NCBI GenBank assembly: GCA_963842575.1
Contig: CAWJGS010000010.1
Coordinates: forward strand, 310,001-374,000
Length of the DNA: 64,000 nucleotides
Source of the DNA: JACDER01 sp963842575
Lineage (GTDB): Bacteria > Actinomycetota > Thermoleophilia > Gaiellales > Gaiellaceae
Direction of reading: 5' to 3'
In this document: positions 37,103-45,657 of the stretch, one piece after another
Numbering within the stretch: position 1 is the first letter of the stretch
How the letters are laid out: each line of letters begins with the position of its first letter
The notes under the pieces: model-generated
The model's input: only the letters and a program-made list of their open reading frames with translations
What the model was told of the DNA's origin: nothing
Database searches by the model: none
Made by a program: the position numbers and the translations under genes

Positions 37103-37933
37103 CTACACACCACCCTGTGGAACGAGCGGACCCCCATAGGCACCGCGCCGGGTGAGGGCGAGGGCGGCGCAGCGCGCGGCGAGCTCGAGCGTCTCCTGCA
37201 GAGAGCGGCCGACACCGAGGCCGTATGTGAGGCCGGCGGCGAAGGAGTCGCCCGCCCCGTACATGTCGAGGACCGGGCCGGGCAGCTGCGCGGCGGCATA
37301 GCGGCGCACCTCGCCCCCGTCGCTGACGAGGCCGCCCTCCGACCCTTCCGTCGCGACGGCGATGCGCGGCGGAGGGTCGAGCCAGCCCTCCTCGTAGGTC
37401 TCGCCGGGGTCGCGGCCGCTGCGGACGAGCGCGTCCAGCTGCACGTCCGCCTCGACGAGCGTCGGAAGCTCGCGCGCGGTGGCGACGAGGCTTCGTCCCG
37501 CGCGGGCGGCGCGGAGGGCGCCCGGGTCGCCGCCGGTGAAGTAGACCGCGTCGTAGCCGGCCAGCTCCGCCCAGGGGAGCGGGTCGTCCTTCCGCGGGAT
37601 GAGCTTGTGGCTGAGCAGCGTGATCGTCCGCTCGCCCGTGTCGTCGACGTGTGTGACGGCGCGGCGTTGCGGCTCGGGGCGGATAACGGCCTCGACGCGC
37701 ACGCCGTGTCCGCTCAGCTCGGCGGCGCTACGGCGGCCGAGCTCGTCGTCGCCGAGCGCGGTCAGGAGGAGGCACTCGCCCGCGAGGGCGGCCAGGACGA
37801 CGGCGGCCACCCCTCCCCCACCCGCCGGCTCGGCCCAGGCTTCCAGGGCGTGGACGATCTCGCCGGGGGCCGGGAGCCTCTCGACCCGGACGAAGTCGAC
37901 CCACTCGACATGACCTACGACGGCGACCTTCAT
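37103..37933 (-). CDS. PfkB-family sugar/nucleoside kinase
   Basis: About 276 residues from ATG 37933 (an upstream in-frame ATG adds 14 unlikely residues inside the divergent leader). The ribokinase fold is shown by the N-terminal VVGHVEWVDFVRVERLP with the GGGG substrate motif and by the C-terminal DMYGAGDSFAAGLTYGLG, carrying the anion-hole GAGD with catalytic Asp. The substrate could be fructose, ribose, adenosine or a related sugar. It is on the same strand as mraZ but 68 bases upstream, with the MraZ boxes between. Confidence 0.85.
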   Translation of the reverse strand: MKVAVVGHVEWVDFVRVERLPAPGEIVHALEAWAEPAGGGGVAAVVLAALAGECLLLTALGDDELGRRSAAELSGHGVRVEAVIRPEPQRRAVTHVDDTGERTITLLSHKLIPRKDDPLPWAELAGYDAVYFTGGDPGALRAARAGRSLVATARELPTLVEADVQLDALVRSGRDPGETYEEGWLDPPPRIAVATEGSEGGLVSDGGEVRRYAAAQLPGPVLDMYGAGDSFAAGLTYGLGVGRSLQETLELAARCAALALTRRGAYGGPLVPQGGV

Positions 37934-37976
37934 GGCGGCAGTCTCACAATTCTCCCGGCTCCGTCCGTTAGACACG

Positions 37977-38447
37977 ATGATGGAAGCCGTGCGGATTCCG
38001 CCCTTCGAGACGCTCTACCTCGAGCATCGGAACGAGGTGTTCGGCTTCCTCGTCCGCCGCGTCGGGCGCGACCGGGCGGAGGACGCATTCCAGGAAACGT
38101 TCCTGCGCGCTCTCCGCGGCTATCCCGGCCTGCGGCACGGCGAGCACCTCCGGGCGTGGCTGTACACGATCGCCGCGCGCGTCGCCGCCGATGAACATCG
38201 GCGCAAGCCCGCGCCGGCCGCCCCGCGCGCCGAAGGCGTGCGCGACGCGCGCCCGGAATACGCGGAGCTCGAGCACCTGGCCGGGGACCTTCCCGCAAAG
38301 GAGCGTGCCGCCGTCGTGCTCCGTTACGGCTACGACCTGTCCTACGCCGACATCGGCATGGCGCTCGGATCGAGCGAGGAGGCGGCCCGCCAGGCCGCTT
38401 CGTCCGGCGTCCGGCGCCTGCGCAGAAGGAGGATCGAGATCGCATGA
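37977..38447 (+). CDS. ECF-type RNA polymerase sigma factor
   Basis: About 156 residues from ATG 37977 (tandem ATG ATG; earlier in-frame starts overlap the divergent kinase). Region 2 is FETLYLEHRNEVFGFLVRRV and the following DAFQETFLRAL; region 4 is KERAAVVLRYGYDLSYADIGMALG, the helix-turn-helix for the -35. No anti-sigma gene follows; instead ogt overlaps by four bases. Control may therefore be at the promoter or through a regulator elsewhere. Target promoters are unknown. Confidence 0.88.
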   Translation: MMEAVRIPPFETLYLEHRNEVFGFLVRRVGRDRAEDAFQETFLRALRGYPGLRHGEHLRAWLYTIAARVAADEHRRKPAPAAPRAEGVRDARPEYAELEHLAGDLPAKERAAVVLRYGYDLSYADIGMALGSSEEAARQAASSGVRRLRRRRIEIA

Positions 38448-39013
38448 CCGTTTCCCCGCAGCTCGACGAGCGCTTCCGTGCCGCCGCGGCGGCCGAGGGG
38501 CTGCTCGACGTCGCCTACGACGTCGCCGACTCGCCGGTCGGGCCACTGCTCGTGGCGGTCTCCGAGCGGGGCCTGTGCCGCATCTCCTATGACGCCGAGC
38601 CCGAGCGCGAGCTCGAGTCGCTGGCACGCTCGTTCGGGGCGCGCGTCCTGCGCTCGCCACGGCCGGTCGATGAGGTCAAGCGCGAGCTCGACGAGTACTT
38701 CGCCGGCGAGCGGACGGCGTTCGACCTCGCCGTGGACATCGAGCGGCTCTCCCCGTTCAACCGCAGCGTGCTGGAGGAGCTGGCGCGGGTGCCCTACGGT
38801 TCGCTGACGACCTACGGGACGCTGGCGGGACGCGCCGGCCGCCCGCGCGCCGCGCGCGCCGTCGGGACGATCATGAACCGCAACCCGATCCCGATCGTCC
38901 TCCCGTGCCACCGTGTCGTCGGGTCGACGGGCAGCCTGGTCGGCTACGCCGGCGGGCTGGAGCGCAAGGAGACCCTGCTCCGGCTCGAGGGGTCGCTACG
39001 TACGACCGAGTAG
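38444..39013 (+). CDS. ogt: Methylated-DNA-protein-cysteine methyltransferase
   Basis: 189 residues. A suicide repair protein that moves O6-methyl groups from guanine to its own Cys. The active-site motif is IVLPCHRVVGS, the Arg-finger helix lies in YGSLTTYGTLAGRAGRPRAARAVG, and the end is LVGYAGGLERKETLL. The N-terminal domain is extended by about 20 residues. Its ATG overlaps the sigma-factor stop, so repair expression may track that sigma factor. The last 18 bases overlap the convergent membrane-protein gene. Confidence 0.93.
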   Translation: MTVSPQLDERFRAAAAAEGLLDVAYDVADSPVGPLLVAVSERGLCRISYDAEPERELESLARSFGARVLRSPRPVDEVKRELDEYFAGERTAFDLAVDIERLSPFNRSVLEELARVPYGSLTTYGTLAGRAGRPRAARAVGTIMNRNPIPIVLPCHRVVGSTGSLVGYAGGLERKETLLRLEGSLRTTE

Positions 39014-39739
39014 CGTGTCGAGCTCCGCGCCCTTCATGAACCAGGACGCGCCGAACGCCCACACGGCCAGCCACTCTCCGGCCAGTAACGCTTTCGGCGG
39101 CCAGCCCACCGCCATCGTGACCACGATCCAAATGATTGCCAGCACCATGGCGGACGTGCAGGCCCAGTGGTACCACTGCCAGAACTTCGGCGATCGCCTC
39201 CCCGGTCTCGGCGCCCGCTTTCCCTCGCGCACACCGAAGAAGTACGTCAGCAAGGCTAGGCATCCGATGAAGACCCCGGCGGCAACGAAGTGGATCACCT
39301 TGACCGTCGTCTCGCCCCACCACTCCTGAAGCGGCGTGAGCGTGGAGACCGATCCGGGCGGCCCGGTAGGGCAGAGCGCGACGAACGCCGCGGCGAGGCC
39401 GGCGAGGAAGCTCGCGACGTTGTCGAGATTCCTCTCGGAGATCTTGTAGGTGAAGAGGAAGACGCCGATCGCGCAGATGGTGCCGACGAAGACGTCGCGC
39501 ATTCCCGAGTAGTAGTAGCCGCTGAGGGAATCGCGAGGAAACGGGTCCCCGTCGAAGGCGAGCTTGTCCTCGAAAACCAGCCAGAGCGGCATCACCACGC
39601 CGAGGATGCCGATCATGAGGCGCATCCAGAGGAAGGACCGCACGTACCACGAGGCTTCTTTCTGTGCGTCCGGACCGGGCCGCGGGCCGGTCTCGCGAAC
39701 GGGAGTCAGGAACTCACGGACCACCGGAGGCACCTTCAT
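38996..39739 (-). CDS. Multi-pass membrane protein of unknown function
   Basis: 247 residues with about six hydrophobic segments (around 38-56, 84-105, 117-132, 152-175, 196-216 and 224-238). A loop reads DPFPRDSLSGYYYSGMRDVF, and CPTGPPGS lies between helices 3 and 4. I recall similar actinobacterial membrane proteins without assigned function. No catalytic residues are evident. It is transcribed away from the regulator at 39769-40476 in the same direction, 29 bases after it. Confidence 0.75.
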   Translation of the reverse strand: MKVPPVVREFLTPVRETGPRPGPDAQKEASWYVRSFLWMRLMIGILGVVMPLWLVFEDKLAFDGDPFPRDSLSGYYYSGMRDVFVGTICAIGVFLFTYKISERNLDNVASFLAGLAAAFVALCPTGPPGSVSTLTPLQEWWGETTVKVIHFVAAGVFIGCLALLTYFFGVREGKRAPRPGRRSPKFWQWYHWACTSAMVLAIIWIVVTMAVGWPPKALLAGEWLAVWAFGASWFMKGAELDTLLGRT

Positions 39740-39768
39740 TTGTGCGGAGACCCCCTTCCTGGGTGAGG

Positions 39769-40476
39769 CTAACCGTCAGTCAGCTTATAACCCACCCCCC
39801 AGACGTTCACGACGTAGTCGTCGCCGCCGTCCGCGGCGTTCAGCTTGCGGCGCAGGCGAGAGGCGTGCGAGTCGATCGTTCGCGTGCGTCCGATCGAGCG
39901 GAAGCCCCAGACGTCGCGGAGCAATTCCTCCTTGGTGAACACGCGCTCCGGCTCCGTCGCGAGCTTCACGAGCAGCTCGTACTCGCGGCCCGCCAGCGAC
40001 ACCGGCTCACCCCCGACGCTGACGCAGCGCGTCCGCCGGTCGACCACCAGCTTCCCGGCCTCGAGCCGTTCGGGAACGGAGGGCAGCGCCCGCCGCAGGA
40101 CGGCGCGAATCCGTGCCCGCAGCTCCGCGTAGAAGAAGGGCCGCGGGACGAAGTCGTCGCACCCGCGCTCGAGCGCACGGACGCGGTCGACGAAATCGGC
40201 ACAGTCGTCCCCGAGCATGATCAACGGCACTTCCCGGTTCCACGAGCGTCCCGGCTCGCCCTCGCGCAGCCGCCGGCACACCTCCAGCCCAGAGCCGTCC
40301 GGAAGCGCCGATTCGACCAACACGAGATCGGGCCCCGCGCGCTCGGCGAGCTCCAGGACCTCCCGCCCGCTGGCCGCCGCGTAGACCTCGAACCCGTCGC
40401 TGGAGAGCTGACGGGAGAGGTACTCGCGGGCGTCGGTCTCGTTCTCGGCGAGAGCCAGTGCGGGCATCGTGGTCAT
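39769..40476 (-). CDS. OmpR-type regulator with a degenerate receiver
   Basis: 235 residues. Residues 1-125 have receiver shape, but the chemistry is gone: the acidic pair is E11/N12, the phospho-acceptor position is Glu55 (LVLVESALPDGSG), the switch Thr/Ser is Gly89 (IMLGDD) and the conserved Lys is Arg112 (DDFVPRPF). Residues 135-235 are a normal winged helix with EYELLVKLATEPERVFTKEELL, RTIDSHASRLRRKL and WGVGYKL. It probably binds DNA without phosphorylation, with Glu55 mimicking the active state (inference). No histidine kinase adjoins it. Confidence 0.88.
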   Translation of the reverse strand: MTTMPALALAENETDAREYLSRQLSSDGFEVYAAASGREVLELAERAGPDLVLVESALPDGSGLEVCRRLREGEPGRSWNREVPLIMLGDDCADFVDRVRALERGCDDFVPRPFFYAELRARIRAVLRRALPSVPERLEAGKLVVDRRTRCVSVGGEPVSLAGREYELLVKLATEPERVFTKEELLRDVWGFRSIGRTRTIDSHASRLRRKLNAADGGDDYVVNVWGVGYKLTDG

Positions 40477-40563
40477 GCTCCGACGCTAGCTCGCCATCGA
40501 CGCACTGCCAAGATGTCCATTCAGGCGGGAGCGTGCCGCGGTGTCGACAGCGTGTGGGCCGCT

Positions 40564-42240
40564 CTAGAGCCGTCCGCGGCGCATAACCGCCCAGAGCAGC
40601 CAGACGCCCAGGATGCCGGAAAGCACGAAGCCGATGAACGAGAGCACATTCACGCCGAGGAACTGCGGGCCGCCGGTCGCGAACGTCCCGATGAGCGCCG
40701 ACCCGATCAGCCCGCCCACCACGACCAGCGCGACGACCAGGCGGTTGACCCCGATGTCCACCTTGTGCATGAACTCGTCCAGGCCCTTGTGCACGAATCC
40801 GACCTCGAGCTGGCCGTCGCGAACTTCCTCCAGGAAGTCGTGCACCTGGTACGGGAGCTCGTAGGCGATCTGCGCCAGCTGCCAGCCCTCCTTGCGCGCC
40901 CGTGAGAGCACCCGCTGCGGCGTGAAGCGCCCGAGCATGAGCCCGCGCGCGTACGGCTTCGCCACCTCGAAGACGTTGAAGTCGGGATAGAGCTCGATTC
41001 CGACCGACCCGAGCGTCGCGATCGACTTGTCCAGCAGCACGAAGCGGGTCGGGAGCCGCAGGTTGAGCGAGTAGATGAGCTGGAAGGCGTCGCGGATGAC
41101 CTGGATCGGGTCGATCTCCGCCAGGCTCGCGCCGTAGTAGCGGTAGAAGAGCTCGCGCAGCTCCGCGCGGAACTCGTCCTCGCGGGAACGGTCGTAGCGC
41201 ACGCCGAGCTCCGCAAGCCGGCGCGGCAGGACGTCGACGTTCTCGTTCGCGGCGTCGATGAAGAGCCGGGTCAGCTTCGACAGGTCCTCGTCGGTCAGCG
41301 TTCCGGAGAGCCCGAAGTCGACCAGCCCGATGCAGTCGCGCTGCTCGAGGACGAGGATGTTCGCCGGATGCGGGTCGGCGTGGAAGAACCCGTGCCGGAA
41401 GATCATCGTCATCCACGCCTCGGTCATCAGATAGGCGAGGCGGCGCCGCTCCTCGAGCGAGTAGTCGGTCGCGTCGATGTCGGCGAACTGCGTCCCCTCC
41501 AGGAACTCGAGCGTCAGGACCTGAGTGCGCGAGTACGTCCAGTAGACCTTCGGGACCCGGACGTGGGGATGCCCGGCGAAGTTTCGGCGGAAAGTTTCCG
41601 CGTTCCGCCCCTCGTGCCGGTAGTCGAGCTCCTGGCGGATGGAGCGCGCGAACTCGTCGACGATTCCTCTCGTGTCGATGAAGTCGAGCGCGCGGACGCG
41701 TTCCTTCGCGATCCTCGCGGCCTGGTACAGCAGGGCGAGGTCGGCCTCGATCTGGCGCGGGGCATCCGGGCGCTGCACCTTGACGACGACCTGATGCCCG
41801 TTGGGGAGCACGGCCCGGTGCACCTGGCCGATCGACGCGGCCGCGAGCGGCAGCTCCGAGAACTCGAGGAAAAGGCGCTCGATCGGCTGCCCGAGCTGCG
41901 CCTCGATGGCCTGCTGGACCTGAGCGAACGGGAACGGCCTGACGTCGTCCTGGAGGCCGCGCAGCTCCGCGACGATGTCCGGCGGGACGACGTCGGGCCG
42001 CGTGGACAGCAGCTGGCCGAACTTGACGAACGTTGGTCCGAGCTCGTCCAGCATCTCCCTGAGGTGCTGCCCGCGCTGGGACGGCGTGCCCTCCGGGAAC
42101 GGCTTCTTCGACCTCCAGGGAAGGAGGTCTGTGAGTCGGTGGGTCTCGAGGAAGTAGCCGAAGCCGTGCTTGACCGCGACCTGGGCGATCTCCGAGATCC
42201 GCCCGATGTTGCGGGTCGTCGAAGGCTGGGCTTCAGCCAT
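40564..42240 (-). CDS. ABC1/UbiB-family atypical kinase
   Basis: 558 residues. The KxGQ signature is TFVKFGQLLSTRPD, the Ala-rich loop LAAASIGQVHRAVL, the catalytic-type VVVKVQRP Lys, HADPHPANI (catalytic loop) and IGLVDFGLSG (metal Asp). Two C-terminal membrane helices end the protein (about 490-545). UbiB/COQ8 ATPases support quinone synthesis; in an actinobacterium that would be menaquinone (inference). It overlaps the small coiled-coil gene before it by eight bases. Confidence 0.92.
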   Translation of the reverse strand: MAEAQPSTTRNIGRISEIAQVAVKHGFGYFLETHRLTDLLPWRSKKPFPEGTPSQRGQHLREMLDELGPTFVKFGQLLSTRPDVVPPDIVAELRGLQDDVRPFPFAQVQQAIEAQLGQPIERLFLEFSELPLAAASIGQVHRAVLPNGHQVVVKVQRPDAPRQIEADLALLYQAARIAKERVRALDFIDTRGIVDEFARSIRQELDYRHEGRNAETFRRNFAGHPHVRVPKVYWTYSRTQVLTLEFLEGTQFADIDATDYSLEERRRLAYLMTEAWMTMIFRHGFFHADPHPANILVLEQRDCIGLVDFGLSGTLTDEDLSKLTRLFIDAANENVDVLPRRLAELGVRYDRSREDEFRAELRELFYRYYGASLAEIDPIQVIRDAFQLIYSLNLRLPTRFVLLDKSIATLGSVGIELYPDFNVFEVAKPYARGLMLGRFTPQRVLSRARKEGWQLAQIAYELPYQVHDFLEEVRDGQLEVGFVHKGLDEFMHKVDIGVNRLVVALVVVGGLIGSALIGTFATGGPQFLGVNVLSFIGFVLSGILGVWLLWAVMRRGRL

Positions 42241-42463
42241 CGCGCTCCAGCAGGTTCAGCCGATGCTCCAGCTGCGCGAGCCGGAGCTCGAGCTCGTCGT
42301 ACTCGCGACGCGTTACGAGGCCGAGATCCTTGGCGATCTTCTCGATGCTGACGCCGGCGCGCTCACGCACCCGTACAGCATCGCCGTGCCACCGGCTGGT
42401 GAGCTCCTCGAGCCACGCGCGCACCTCGTCCCGGAGTATTGAGGAGTCAGCGGGCTCGTCCAT
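42233..42463 (-). CDS. Small coiled-coil protein, UbiK/BMFP-like
   Basis: 76 residues from ATG 42463, starting within the last codons of secDF and overlapping ubiB. The C-terminal half reads LGLVTRREYDELELRLAQLE, close to the VTREEFD...LE pattern of UbiK (membrane fusogenic protein) coiled coils; the first half has RDEVRAWLEELTS. UbiK assists ubiquinone synthesis in proteobacteria, so its coupling to an ABC1 kinase is suggestive. Homology across such short helices is uncertain; a phasin-like role is the alternative. Confidence 0.65.
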   Translation of the reverse strand: MDEPADSSILRDEVRAWLEELTSRWHGDAVRVRERAGVSIEKIAKDLGLVTRREYDELELRLAQLEHRLNLLERDG

Positions 42464-45242
42464 GCGGACGCGTCCGGCGGCGCTGCTGCCGGCGCTGGCG
42501 GCGCTCCTCCGCCTGCTCGCGATCGGCGACCGGCGCGGTCGGGACGAGCTCCGGCTCGGGCTTGGGCTCGGCCTCGGGCTCCACGGCCTCCTCCTCGGGC
42601 GCCTCGGCAACGGTTCCCGTCTCCTGGATCTCCTCCATCTCCGCCCGCTGCTCCTCGATGGAGATCGCGCGGCGCCGCGAGTACTCGGGCTCGCGCTCCT
42701 TCCACATCGTGAGAAGCGGGGCGGCGATGAAGATCGAGGAGTAAGCACCCGACACGATCCCGATGATCAGCGCGAACGCGAAGTCCTGCAGCGTCGCGCC
42801 GCCGAAGATGAACAGACAGACGACCGGGAGCAGCGTGATGAAGCTCGTGGCCAGGGAGCGGCGGATCGTCTCCCACAGCGAGACGTTCGCGATCGCGGCG
42901 AACGGCGCGCGCCGCATCAGCGGGATGTTCTCGCGGACTCTGTCGAAGATGATGATCGTGTCGTAGATCGAATAGCCCAGAACGGTGAGCACAGCGGCCA
43001 CGGTCGCCGTCGTCACCTCCCGCCCCGTCAGCGAATAGACACCTATCGTGAGGATGATGTCGTGGATCAACGCGACGATCACCGGCCCGGCGAACTTGAA
43101 CTGGAACCGAATCGTGATGTACAGGACGATCAGCAGCAGCGAGACGATGACGGCGAGGATCGCGTCCCTGGCGATCTGTCTACCGAAGCTCGAAGAGACG
43201 CTGGTCGACCCGCGGATATTCGCGTTCAGCTGCGTCCGCAGGTCGTTGAGGAAGGTCCTCTCCTGGCCCTGGCTGAGCGACTTCGTCCGGACCTGGAACT
43301 CCTTGTAGGAGTCGGAGCCGAACAGCTTTCCCTGTCCCTGAACGACAGCGCCCTTCTGTCCGACGGCCGCGGCCTGGTCGCGCACCTGGCCCAGCGACGT
43401 GGGCTGTGCTGTGGTCAGCGTGGTCTGCGTCCCGCCCTTGAAGTCGATCCCCAGGTTCAGCCCGGAGACGGCGAGCGAGATGACGCTGATGAGGACGGCG
43501 GCGCCCGAGATCCCGAGCCACCACCACCTCTTCCCCATGAAGTCGATCTCGAGCCACTTCGCGCGCTGCGCCCCTTGTGCGCCCATGAACCGCGGGTTGT
43601 CGAACCACTTGAAGCCCGCGAGCAGGCCGAGGAAGGCGCGCGTGGCCAGGACGGCGGTCAGCAGCGAGACCACCGTGCCGATCAGGAGCATGAGCGCGAA
43701 TCCCTTGACCTGGGCGGTCGCGACCGCGAAGAGGACGAGCGCGGTGATCGCCGTCACCACGTTCGCGTCGATGATCGTGTGGAACCCCTTCGAGTATCCG
43801 GTCGCGATCGCGTGCCGGACGCTCTTCCCGGACCGTACTTCTTCCTTGATCCGTTCGAAGATGACCACGTTCGCGTCGGCTGCGACTCCGATCGTGAGGA
43901 TCAGGCCGGCGAACCCGGGGAGGGTGAGCGTGACGTGGAAGGCGAGGATCGCGGCGTACATGAAGGCCGCGTAGATCGCGAGCCCGATGACCGCGACGAG
44001 GCCGAGGAAGCGGTAGAAGAGGAGCAGGAAGAGCGCGACGACGAGCAGGCCGATGCCGGCCGCGATCTTGGCCTCGTTGAGGGAGTCCTTCCCGAGCGTC
44101 GCCGAGACCTCGGTCTGCGCCTTGGTGTCGAACTGGACGGGCAGAGCGCCGGTCTGCAGGACGAGCGCGAGGTTCTTCGCCTCGTCGAGCGTGACGCCGG
44201 TGATCTCGGCCCCGTTGTCGCCGGAGATCCCGGTTGGGTACTGGGTGAAGTCGATCGTCGGGAACGACTTGATCTCGTTGTCGAGGACGATGGCAAAGCT
44301 CTGGAAGAAGTTGCGCGGGTCGCTGCCCTGGCCGGCGACCTGGTACTGCTGCTGGCCGCGCTGCGCTTCCTGGGCGGTGATCTCCTGGAAGATCCTCCTG
44401 CCGTCGCCCGTGAACTGCATGAGGACGACGGGCTGGTTCGTCTGCGGATCGAAGTCCTGCCTCGTGCCCGACAGCTTGAGGTCCTTGCCCGTCATCTCCG
44501 GGACCGGCTTGCTGCCCGTCGGGTCGAAGTTGAAGAGGTAGAAGGACGTGCTGGTCGGCGTGCCGACCCCGGGGCAGACCGTCGCGGGCGGGGCGCAGGT
44601 GATCACGATCCGGTCGGAGGGGACGCCGAAGACCTTGTAGCCCTTCGGGAGCTCCTTCTGCCCCCCGAGCAGCTTCTTCACCTCCGGCGCCTTGAGCAGC
44701 TCCTTCTTCGAGGTCGCCGGGCCGGCGACCCTCCGCTTGTTCTTGAACAGGTACCAGTGCGAGGACTCGTCGTTCACCTGCGACTGGACCGGCGCGAGGA
44801 GCGCGTAGAGCGAGCTGAGCGGCTGAACCTGCCCGTTGGCGCTCTTCGACGGCGCCGCGATGTCCGCCTCCAGATCGTAGAACTGCAGCTGTGCGGTCTT
44901 CCCGATCAGTTTCGCGGCCTGCTCGGGGTCGGTGACGCCTGCGAGCTGGATGACGATCTGGTCGGAGCCCTGCTTGCGGATCTCGGGCTCGGACACGCCG
45001 AGCCGGTCGATGCGGTCGCGCATGATCGAGACCGAGCGGTCGAGGTCGGAGCTCGTGATCTTGTAGTTCGGCTGGTTCTCGGGCGGTTTCGCCTTGAGCA
45101 CGACCTCCAGCCCGCCCTGCAGGTCGAGGCCGAGCGTGGGCTTGTGCTGGAGCGGCGATCCGGGGACGGCGAACAGTGCGACCACCACGACGGCGGCGGC
45201 CAGCACGGCGGTGATGAACAGGTAGCGACGTCGCTCAGACAT
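42447..45242 (-). CDS. secDF: SecD-SecF fusion protein
   Basis: 931 residues, about twelve membrane helices. It uses the proton gradient to pull preproteins through SecYEG. The SecD half has GLDLQGGLEVVL, the P1 head (residues about 60-360, with an insert around 130-230) and GFAGLILTIGVAADANVVIFERIKEE. The SecF half starts near 600 with NLGIDFKGGTQ and has VLTVLGYSIYDTIIIFDRVRE. The Asp/Arg pairs in helix 4 are present in both. A 90-residue acidic/basic tail (EEEAVEPEAEPKPEPE) is unusual. yajC lies 16 bases upstream. Confidence 0.95.
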   Translation of the reverse strand: MSERRRYLFITAVLAAAVVVVALFAVPGSPLQHKPTLGLDLQGGLEVVLKAKPPENQPNYKITSSDLDRSVSIMRDRIDRLGVSEPEIRKQGSDQIVIQLAGVTDPEQAAKLIGKTAQLQFYDLEADIAAPSKSANGQVQPLSSLYALLAPVQSQVNDESSHWYLFKNKRRVAGPATSKKELLKAPEVKKLLGGQKELPKGYKVFGVPSDRIVITCAPPATVCPGVGTPTSTSFYLFNFDPTGSKPVPEMTGKDLKLSGTRQDFDPQTNQPVVLMQFTGDGRRIFQEITAQEAQRGQQQYQVAGQGSDPRNFFQSFAIVLDNEIKSFPTIDFTQYPTGISGDNGAEITGVTLDEAKNLALVLQTGALPVQFDTKAQTEVSATLGKDSLNEAKIAAGIGLLVVALFLLLFYRFLGLVAVIGLAIYAAFMYAAILAFHVTLTLPGFAGLILTIGVAADANVVIFERIKEEVRSGKSVRHAIATGYSKGFHTIIDANVVTAITALVLFAVATAQVKGFALMLLIGTVVSLLTAVLATRAFLGLLAGFKWFDNPRFMGAQGAQRAKWLEIDFMGKRWWWLGISGAAVLISVISLAVSGLNLGIDFKGGTQTTLTTAQPTSLGQVRDQAAAVGQKGAVVQGQGKLFGSDSYKEFQVRTKSLSQGQERTFLNDLRTQLNANIRGSTSVSSSFGRQIARDAILAVIVSLLLIVLYITIRFQFKFAGPVIVALIHDIILTIGVYSLTGREVTTATVAAVLTVLGYSIYDTIIIFDRVRENIPLMRRAPFAAIANVSLWETIRRSLATSFITLLPVVCLFIFGGATLQDFAFALIIGIVSGAYSSIFIAAPLLTMWKEREPEYSRRRAISIEEQRAEMEEIQETGTVAEAPEEEAVEPEAEPKPEPELVPTAPVADREQAEERRQRRQQRRRTRPHGRAR

Positions 45243-45258
45243 TCAGAGTCGATCCAGG

Positions 45259-45657
45259 TTAGCCACGCTGCTCGGCTGCTGAGCGGTCGAGCTCGGGCTC
45301 CTTACCTTCCTCTTCCTCGGCGGGCTCCTCGTGCTCGGTGTGCCCCTCGGCCTCGGGCTCGTCACCCTCCTCGTCGTCCTCGTCTTCCTCGTATTCTTCT
45401 TCTTCGTCGTCGTTGAGAATCCCGGCGATTGCGCGCTTCGCCATGCGCACGTGCGTGCCGGGCGCGATCTCGACTGTCACATCGCTGTCGTCGACGTCGG
45501 TGACCGTCCCGTAGATGCCGCCCGCGGTGACGATCTCGTCTCCGATCTGGACGTTCGAGAGCAGATCCTGTTGCTCCTGCTGCTTGCGGCGTTGCGGCCG
45601 GATGAGCAGCAGCCACATGAGGACGAGGAGCACGACGATGATGATCAGGGCGCCCAG
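45259..45657 (-). CDS. yajC: Sec translocon accessory subunit YajC, probable CTG start
   Basis: About 132 residues. The family helix begins at LGALIIIVVLLVLMWLLLIR and needs a start upstream of the first GTG (45633). A CTG at 45657 has AGGAGG seven bases before it and gives the full helix, so I choose it. The body has RPQRRKQQEQQ and IGDEIVTAGGIYGTVTDV, the YajC domain. From about residue 82 the protein is a long acidic tail (EEEEYEEDEDDEEGDEPE) of some 45 residues. The order tgt-yajC-secDF is classic. Confidence 0.9.
   Translation of the reverse strand: MGALIIIVVLLVLMWLLLIRPQRRKQQEQQDLLSNVQIGDEIVTAGGIYGTVTDVDDSDVTVEIAPGTHVRMAKRAIAGILNDDEEEEYEEDEDDEEGDEPEAEGHTEHEEPAEEEEGKEPELDRSAAEQRG

Noticed and set aside
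42330..45416. A 1028-codon open frame on the plus strand
   Set aside because: It is antisense to secDF, with Arg/Asp/Glu/Gly-rich text typical of GC-rich mirror frames; secDF has full family motifs.
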